Below, piece by piece: positions 56,848-64,000 of a stretch of 64,000 bases of DNA. The translations under genes were made by a program, and so were the position numbers. The number at the start of each line of letters is the position of its first letter. The stretch's first letter is position 1. The DNA is from Dromiciops gliroides. Its lineage: Eukaryota; Chordata; Mammalia; Microbiotheria; Microbiotheriidae. Where the stretch lies: contig NC_057866.1 in the NCBI RefSeq assembly GCF_019393635.1, forward strand, positions 3,994,223-4,058,222. The letters run 5' to 3'. The notes below the pieces were generated by a model. It was not told the DNA's origin, searched no databases, and saw only the letters and a program-made list of their open reading frames with translations.

Positions 56848-57467
56848 GATTGAACATTTTATTTTGCTCAATTATACGTAAAAACAATTTTAGCATTCAT
56901 TTTAAAAAAGTTCCAAATTCTCTTCCTCTATCTTTTCCCTTTCCCCTCATTGAGGAAGGCAAGAAATTTGATATAGTTTATACATTTGCAATCAAGCAAA
57001 ACACAATTACCATATTAGTGGGGGGGGAAAACCAACACAGACCAGGAAAAAAGTCACAAGAAAAATAGTTAAAACAATGCTCCAATTTGAATTCAGATTC
57101 TATCAGATTTTTCTCTGTAGGTGGATAGAACTTTTCAACATGTCTTGAGTCACTGTGTTGCTGATGATGTAGGACATTTTTTCATATGACTATAGACAGC
57201 TTTGATTTCTTCATCTGAAAACTGCCTGTTCATTTCCCTTGACCATTTACCAAGTGGAGAATGACTTGCATTCTTACAAATTTGACTCCATTCTCTATAT
57301 ATTTGTTGGGAGGCCTGTATCACTGAAACTTGCCATAGCATTTTTTCACAGTTGTGGTTACTTGCTGTGTATTTCCCTCCTTCCTATTCTCCTTTTGTTT
57401 ATCCATCTCTCTTTCTCCTTTCACCCTGTCCCTCCTCAAAAGTGTTTTACTTCTAACTACCACCTTT
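56848..57467 (-). mobile_element. half-L1 fragment (3'UTR, ORF2 tail, spacer)
   Basis: 3'UTR at 56850-57110, then a jump to the ORF2 tail (57150-57330; minus-strand MNRQFSDEEIKAVYSHMKKC), then directly the spacer (cacagttgtggttacttgc, then ctcctcaaaagtg). It shows the same ORF2-tail/spacer junction as copies A and C. 5' truncated. Confidence 0.72.
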
Positions 57468-57469
57468 AG

Positions 57470-58285
57470 GGTAATGGGAATAGATTAGTCCTAAAGAGAA
57501 AGGGCCTCCCTGGGGTGACTGATTTGGAGATGATGATATGTCCTCTGGCCTAGGGTGGGGGTGGGGTCTCTGCAAGAGTTTTTGATTAGAACTGATGCTA
57601 GAGAAATTGTTATCAAGAGACTGCAGAGCCCTTTAATGTCTGGTGATGCATCACTGACCAATTAGAATGCAGAGATTGGGAAGCATCCCTTCTGGTGCCT
57701 CATCTCAACATATCCCCCAGACTTTGCTCATGTCACTCTTCCTCTGATGGCTTTTGACCACTTTATCCCCACCTCATCATTGGAACACTCAGGCTAAGTC
57801 TTTTGGTTTCTTGAATACCTTCCCTGCCCCTGCATGTACAATGTCTAAGATTTCTCCCTGAGTCCCAGCCTTCTTTGAGGTCTTTGCTTGGAAAGGAGAC
57901 TTGGGTACAATGAGAGGAATTCCCTCTTCAGTGTCCAGGGAAAGACCTACACCATGATACTTCCATGGCCCCAAGGTTCACTTAAACATTAAAGCACTCT
58001 CAGTTTTCTGAACCTACCATGATTTTCCTTCCATCCCATGAGCTTGCCTATATAACAAAAATCCCCAACACACATCCTGGTGCCCAATGTGCTTGTGGGA
58101 TGAGTGAGTGAGTGTGTGTGTATGTAGGTATATAACACTGATGGGAGTAAAGTGATTTTATATAGTCACCATACTTCTCTCAAATCAGTGAAGGAAGAAT
58201 AGTTTGGGAGACCTTCCCCTTCCCCATCTTCAGAGGAGTGGCTGGGTCATTAAAGAAGGCTAGGGAGACTCAGTTAATACCCATA
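57470..58285. other. unassigned non-coding DNA
   Basis: No gene or repeat recognised; a short (GT)n/(GA)n stretch lies near 58100. Confidence 0.4.
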
Positions 58286-58539
58286 ATTGTTTTCTTTTCT
58301 TTCTTTCTTTTATTTAGAATTTAGAATTTTGTTTTTCCCAAATTACATGTAAAAACAATTTTTAATGTAGATTTTTAAAACTTCATGTTCCAAATTCTCT
58401 TCCTCCCTCCATCCCCACCCCCCTTCAGAAAACAAGGAATTCAATATAAGTTATACATTTGTAGTCATGCAAAACATTTCCACATTAGTCAGGTTGTGAA
58501 AGCAAATAGATGAAAAATACCTTAAAAAAAGGAAATTTA

Positions 58540-58700
58540 GGGGGCAGCTAGATGGCGCAGTGGATAGAGCACTGGCCTTGGAGTCAGGAGTACCTGAGTT
58601 CAATTCCGGCCTCAGACACTTAACACTTACTAGCTGTGTGACCCTGGGCAAGTCACTTAACCCCAATTGCCTCACTAAAAACAAACAAAAAAAAAAAAGA
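58540..58700 (+). mobile_element. WSINE1-type SINE
   Basis: Nested in half-L1 copy C. A perfect 12-bp duplication aaaggaaattta lies at 58528-58539 and 58701-58712. Confidence 0.94.
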
Positions 58701-60165
58701 AAAGGAAATTTAAAACATTATGCTTCAGTCTATATTCAGACACCATCAATTCTTTCTCTGGAGAAGGATTACATTTTTCATAAGTCCTTCAGAGTTTTCT
58801 TGGATCATTGTTTTGATGAAAATAGATAAGTCATTCACAGCTGATCATCTTACAATATTGCTGTTACTTTGTATACAGTGCATTTCATTTTGCATCAACT
58901 TATGTAAGTCTTTCCAAATTTTTCCTGATAACTTCCTGCTCATCATCTCTTATAGCATAATAGGGTTCCATCATAATCTCATCCCACAATTTGTTCAGAT
59001 GTTCCCAAGTTGATGGGCATCTCCTCAATTTTGAATTCAATCTTTTGTTTTTTATCTCTTTTTGGATACAGACCTAGGAGTAGTATTACTGGGTCAAAGA
59101 GTATACATGATTTTGTAGCCCTTTGGCTATAGTTCCAAATTGCTCTACAGAATGTTTGAATCAGTTTACAATTTCACCAAAGGTGCTTTAATGTCTCATT
59201 TTCCCTATATTCCCTACATTTGTCATTTTCCTCTATTCTCCAATTATTTAATCCAATAGGTATGAGGTAGTACCCCAGAATTCTTTTGACCTGCATCTCT
59301 CCAATCAATAATGAGTTAGAACTTTTTTTTTCATGTGGCTATAGGTAGCTTTGATTATTTCATTTGAAAACTTCATATATTTTGATCATCTATCAATTGG
59401 GGAATAACTTTTATTTTAATAAATTTGACCATTTCTCCATGTTTGAGAAATGAGGCCTGTCAGACAGGCTTCAAATTGCAAACTTGCTTCAAAATTTTTT
59501 TTTCACAGTTACAATTGCTAACTGTATTTCCTTCCATCCTATTTTCTCCTCATGACATTTACTCTATTTTATATCTTCTTTCACCCTTCCCTCTTCAAAA
59601 GTGTTTTGTTTTTGACTGCTCCCTCCCCCAGTCTGCTCTCCCTTCTATCACCCTTTTATCCCCTTCCCCTCCTACTTTCCTGCAGGGTAAGATAGATTGC
59701 TATACCCAATTGAATGTGTGTGTTATTCCCTCTTTAAGTGAATTCTGATGAGAGTAAGATTCACTCACTCCCCAGCACCTCCCCCATCTTCCCCTCCACT
59801 CCATAAGCTTTTCCTTGGTTCTTTTATGTAAGATACTTTACCCCATTCCGCATCTCTCTTACCCTTTCTCCCAGTGCATTCCTCTGACCCCTTAATTTGA
59901 TTGTTTTTATAGATATCATCCCTTCATATTCAGATCACATCTATGCCCTCTGTCCAAACATACTCCATCCAGCTGCCCTAAAAATGAGAAAGTTCTTATG
60001 AGTTACAAGTATCATCTTCTCATGTAGGAATGTAAACAGTTTAACCTCTTAATATCTGTTATGATTTCTTTTTCCTGTTGACCCTTTTATGCTTCTCTAA
60101 GACCTTGTATTTGAAAGCCAAGTTTTCTATTGAGCTCAGATATTTCCATCAAGAATGCCTGAAAG

Positions 60166-60320
60166 GGGCAGCTAGGTAGCACAGTGGATAGAGCACTGGA
60201 CCTGGAGCCAGGAGGACCTGAGTTCAAACCTGGCCTCAGACACTTGAAACTTACTAGCTGTGTGACCCTGGGCAAGTCACTTAACCCCAATTGTCTTAAA
60301 AACAAAAACAAAAACACAAA
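60166..60320 (+). mobile_element. WSINE1-type SINE
   Basis: Nested in the ORF1 end of half-L1 copy C. A perfect 16-bp duplication caagaatgcctgaaag lies at 60150-60165 and 60321-60336. Confidence 0.95.
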
Positions 60321-60916
60321 CAAGAATGCCTGAAAGTCCTCTCTTTCATTGAATTCCCATTTTCCCCCATGAAGGTTTATACTCAGTTTTTCTGGGTGGG
60401 TGATTATTGGTTGTAATCCCAGTTCCTTTGCTCACTGGAATATCATATTCCAAGCCCTCCAGTCCTTTAATATAAAAGCTCCTGGATCTTGTGTTATGCT
60501 GACTGAGGCTCCACCGTACTTGAATTGTTTCTTCTGGCTGCTTATAATATTTTTTCTTTGACCCAAGAGCTCTGGAATTTGGATGTAATATTCCTGGGAG
60601 TTTTCCTTTTAGGATCTCTTTCAAGAGGTGATTGGTGGATTCTTTCAATTTCTATTTTAGCTTCTGGTTCTAGAATATCAGGGCAAATTTCCCTGACAAT
60701 TTCTTGGAAGATGCTATCTAAGCTCTTTTTTTGATTATGGCTTTCAGTTAGTCCAATAATTTTCAAATTATCTCTCATGCACCTATTTTCCAAGTCAGTT
60801 GTTTTTCAATGAGATATTTCACATTGCCTCCTATTTTTTCATTCTTTTGGTTTCACTTTATTGTTTCTTGATTTCTCATAAAGTCATTGGCTTCCATTTG
60901 CTCAATCCTAATTTTT

Positions 60917-61056
60917 TTTTTTGCAGGGAAATTGGTGTTAAATGACTTGCCCAAGGTCACACAGCTAGTAAGTGTTAAGTGTCTGAGGTAGGATTTGAAC
61001 TCAGGTCCTCCTGACTCCAGGGCTGGTTCTCTATCCACTGCGCCACCTAGCTGCCC
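60917..61056 (-). mobile_element. WSINE1-type SINE
   Basis: Nested in ORF1 of half-L1 copy C. A 16-bp duplication with two differences (ctcaatcctaattttt / ctcagtccaaattttt) lies at 60901-60916 and 61057-61072. Confidence 0.92.
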
Positions 61057-62204
61057 CTCAGTCCAAATTTTTAAGGAGTTATATTCTTCGGAGAGTTTTG
61101 TACCTCCCTTTCCATTTGGCAAATTTGGCTTTTCAAGGCATTCTTTTCCTCACTGGCTTTTTGTACCTTTTTACCACTTGGCCAAGTTTGTCTTTTAAGG
61201 TATTATTTTCTTCAGTATGTTTTTGTGTCTCCTTTACCAAGCCATTGGCTTTTTTCATGATTTTCTTGCATCACTCTCATTTCTCTTTCCATTTTTTCCT
61301 CTACCTCTCTTTATTTTTAAAGTCCTTTTTAATCCCTTCTATGGCCTGAGAACAATTCCTATTTTTCTTGGAAGCTTTGATGAAGGAGCTTTGACTCTCT
61401 TATCTTCTTCTAAGGGTGTATTTTGATCTTACTTGTCACCATAGAAACTTTCTAGGGTCAGCATTTTTTCCTGTTTGTTCATTTTCTCTGCCTATTTCTT
61501 GACTTTTAACTCTTTGTTAAAGTGGGGCACCACTTCCAGGGTGGAGGGCCGACTGTCCCAAGCTTCAGGGGATTTGAGCAGCTATTTTCTGAGATATTTC
61601 TATGAATTTGTAAGTCCTTAGTTCTTCCAAAGTGGTATGATTTAAGGAGAGGTATGTGTACTTCTTTCCTGGCCTGTGCTCTGGTCTGCAAGCAGCCACA
61701 GGCCTGCTTTTGTGCCCTGGTGATATGAAGCCTGCTTCACTATGGTTGTGAGCTTTTGTCTTCTTGTGCTCTTCACCCTCCTGGGACCTTTACCTAAGAC
61801 TGTGACTTGGATCAGATTATGGACAAAACAACAGAGTCCTGCCTCAGTGCCAGCAAAGAAACCCCTATAATCTCCTTCTGGAGTTGTTTGACCCAGTTAC
61901 TATTTGTGGGCTGAGTTCTGCCACTGATTTCAAAGTTCCAGAGGCCTGCACTTAGTTTGCTGGGGCTGTGTCTGCACTGGGGTTGGATCTGTGCTGGGCT
62001 GTGCTCTACTCTCATCCCATTATAACAGACCTTTCCTGCTGAACTTCTAAGTTGTCTTTGGCTGGAAACTGATTTCACCCTTTATTTTGGGGGGTTCTGC
62101 TGTTCCAGGAATTATAGCACTTTTTGAAAGTATTTGAAGGGGTCTTGGGGAGAGCTCAGGCAAGTCACTGCCTTTCCTCTGCCATCTTGGCAACCTCACC
62201 CCCC

Positions 62205-63250
62205 ATCCTTGTTAAAAGAACATTTGCTTTCTCTGGATCTGTAGCCATTTTGCCTGGGATGTCTGTTTTCCTAGAAGTAACTGAGCCCTGATGCTGAAGT
62301 GGACTGTTTGGTAGGAAAATGGACCTATGTATCCAACTTTCCTTTGTGTAATGACTTAATGTCCAATTTAGAAAACCAAGGTGATATTTGGTTGGGGTTT
62401 TTGTTTGTGTTTGGAGGAGTCAGGGGCCGTTGTCTGGAAAACTTTTATTTTAGCCTTGAAAATGTTTGTATTGATATGTTTTGTTTTTAATCTTATCTTC
62501 ATTTCTAAATCCTTCTTCCTTCCTCCTTATTCCATAAGTTATAGCTTGAGGTGTCCTCATTAAAGAGGGATAATGCAAGGACACTCTCAGGAGGCTGATT
62601 CTTTATGACATATGGCATGTAAAGGGGAAAAAAGAAGGAATTACCCTCCCTTGCTCTCCTCTAGAATAGTTGTGCTCCTGTGACCTAGAACAAACTCCCC
62701 TTGAAAATGGTCAATCTATAGTCTCTGTAATATCCCTATCACAAGAAGGTGCCCCCGTGAATGAACATAGGTGGATACCCACCTCTTCCTTTTGTGAGGA
62801 ATCAAAAGCATCGTCCTAGCTCATGCATTCAGATTAACAAAGTATTTGTGAAGAGGACTTGGCTAGAGACTGGACCTCAAAAGAATTTTAACAATGAAGA
62901 GAGTCTATGATGGCACCATTGACCACCTTGAGAACCCAGAGATGATATTTCTCACCAAGCTACACATCCACATGATTGGAGTGATGGGGGCAATAACATA
63001 CTTAATTTTTCCATGTAATTTTATAACTTGGACGACCCACTTCCATTCAAAATATTATTCATTCCATTTGACATATAGTCGGGCCTATTTTCATAAACTA
63101 TTTCCTGCATCAATTGTGTAGGAAATGGGGCCAAATCATTTAGATCCATCCTGGGCAAGCCTCTGTTGGACTCTGATGACCTGGATGCCTCTGAAAATAG
63201 AATATATAAATGAAATATTACCTTACATTTACTTACTCCTTCAAGAATTA
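62205..63250. other. unassigned non-coding DNA
   Basis: No gene recognised. An open frame at 62894-63121 lacks domain-like sequence. Confidence 0.4.
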
Positions 63251-63251
63251 A

Positions 63252-63562
63252 ACATGACTTGACTATTCTCAACAATACAGTGATCCAAGACAATCCCAAA
63301 GGACTATTGGTGAAACATACCATCCACCTCCAAAGAAAAAACTGATATCGTTTGGACAGTAGCAGGCTATTTTTCTCTTTTAATTGAGTTTTCTTGTACA
63401 AAATGACTAATATGGTCATGTTTGACATAATTGTACATGTATAACCCATATCTTATTATTTGCCACTTCAGAGAGGGCTGAGGAGAGGGAGGAAAAGAGG
63501 GATAAAAATTGGAACCCCAAACTATAAAGAAAAATGTTTATTTAGAAATAAATAAATAAAAA
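63252..63562 (+). mobile_element. L1 3' end
   Basis: cttgactattctcaacaatac, gtacaaaatgactaatatgg and an A-rich end match the 3'UTR of the L1 at 43085. Confidence 0.85.
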
Positions 63563-63867
63563 CTTGACTAGAAGTCTATGATTTTAGAGAACTCATAGCA
63601 AAGAGACCAAATTTCTGTGGGACAATGTAATTCAGAGCAGAAAACAATAGATATTTTTAGAATTGGTGGAATAGCCAGAATCAAGGTGGAGTCATTAATG
63701 GTTAGATGACTGTTCAGTAGCAGGTCTCAAAGGAAATGCCCCAAGGATATGTTCCAGGGTTGTGAATTTTAACTATTTTTTAAAACCAAGAAGTCAAAGT
63801 TATAGACATTCAAAAATGGGAACAGCAGTTAATACAACACATGACAGTGTCCATATTTGACTGGATC
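63563..63867. other. unassigned non-coding DNA
   Basis: No gene or repeat recognised. Confidence 0.4.
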
Positions 63868-64000
63868 TCTTTTTTTTGTGTGTGAGGCAATTGGGGTTAA
63901 GTGACTTGCCCAGGGTCACACAGCCAGTAAGTGTTAAGTGTCTGAGGCCAGATTTGAACTCAGGTACTCCTGACTCCAGGGCCAGTGCTCTATCCACTGT
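63868..64000 (-). mobile_element. WSINE1-type SINE, cut by window end
   Basis: T-rich tail then gaggcaattggggttaagtg and ccagtgctctatccactg at the edge; the head lies outside the window. Confidence 0.9.

Larger units (their letters stand above)
58292..62201 (-). mobile_element. half-L1 copy C, nearly end to end
   Basis: Antisense order from the right: L1-typical 5' start (ctgccatcttggcaacc), 5'UTR (61480-62200), ORF1 N-terminus and coiled coil (61075-61480), ORF1 RNA-binding and C-terminal domains (about 60100-60890; RDNLKIIGLTESHNQKKS and EAKIEIERIHQSP), spacer (59510-60095), ORF2 tail (about 58720-59500) and 3'UTR. Net of three nested SINEs it is about 3.4 kb, against 6-7 kb for a complete L1. 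Endonuclease and reverse transcriptase are absent. Frames are interrupted. Imperfect cccat..ttgtt flanks suggest a duplication at 58280 and 62202. Confidence 0.8.

Noticed and set aside
27351-60323. A recurring peptide with LSDLPRVTQLVSVKCLR in many open frames, looking like a protein family
   Set aside because: It is the antisense translation of WSINE1; each occurrence coincides with a SINE copy.
2466-63990. tRNA genes suggested by the SINE heads
   Set aside because: The heads are tRNA-derived, but no complete cloverleaf with intact anticodon arm is seen.
1-64000. CRISPR arrays, operons, riboswitches or prokaryotic insertion sequences
   Set aside because: The window is vertebrate repeat-rich DNA. 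Direct repeats found are SINE, L1, LTR or microsatellite, with no regular repeat-spacer pattern.

Overview
This window looks like marsupial nuclear DNA, probably from an australidelphian (Australian-type) lineage. About two dozen copies of one tRNA-derived SINE are present, with a head like ggggcagctaggtggc and a body ending in a MIR-like gtgtgaccctgggcaagtc core; this is what I know as the marsupial WSINE1 type. Many carry clean 8-16 bp target-site duplications. Older CORE-SINE/MIR (Mar1-like) copies, marsupial L1 elements, L2/CR1-like LINE pieces and short LTRs fill most of the rest. The species assignment is inference from repeat content only.

Host genes are sparse. One intact coding region is present: a 340-codon Mas-related G-protein-coupled receptor (MRGPR family) at 15741-16763 (+). 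A second MRGPR sequence at 54814-55735 (+) is a decayed pseudogene in the same orientation, about 38 kb away. Together they suggest a piece of a tandem MRGPR array that has been invaded by repeats. No other open frame longer than about 60 codons looks like a host gene. Most are translations of SINEs, L1 or simple repeats.

Layout: 1-5.4 kb, L1 3' ends, SINE, poly-C and CA tracts; 5.8-8.8 kb, a block duplicated at 21.0-24.3 kb, followed by a LINE endonuclease fragment; 8.8-15 kb, mostly unassigned AT-rich DNA with a solo LTR; 15-19 kb, the receptor gene and unique flanks; 19-24.3 kb, L1 debris and a twin-primed L1 inversion carrying its own LTR insertion; 24.7-26.7 kb, the only L1 with reverse-transcriptase sequence; 26.7-30.3 kb, L2, a solo LTR and MIR; 30.3-42.3 kb, several internally deleted L1s with nested SINEs and an LTR; 43-48.5 kb, an L1 3' end and a cluster of LTR-like elements; 48.5-52.8 kb, three more deleted L1s; 53-56 kb, an LTR and the receptor pseudogene; 56.8-62.2 kb, two deleted L1s, one nearly end to end; 62.2-64 kb, unassigned DNA, an L1 3' end and a SINE cut by the window edge.

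The most interesting non-genic pattern is a recurrent half-L1 architecture. Several L1-derived elements keep the 5'UTR, ORF1, a purine-rich spacer and the ORF2 tail or 3'UTR but lack the reverse transcriptase, much like the HAL1 elements known from other mammals. I saw no undescribed gene system, CRISPR array or operon-like structure, and I do not claim one.
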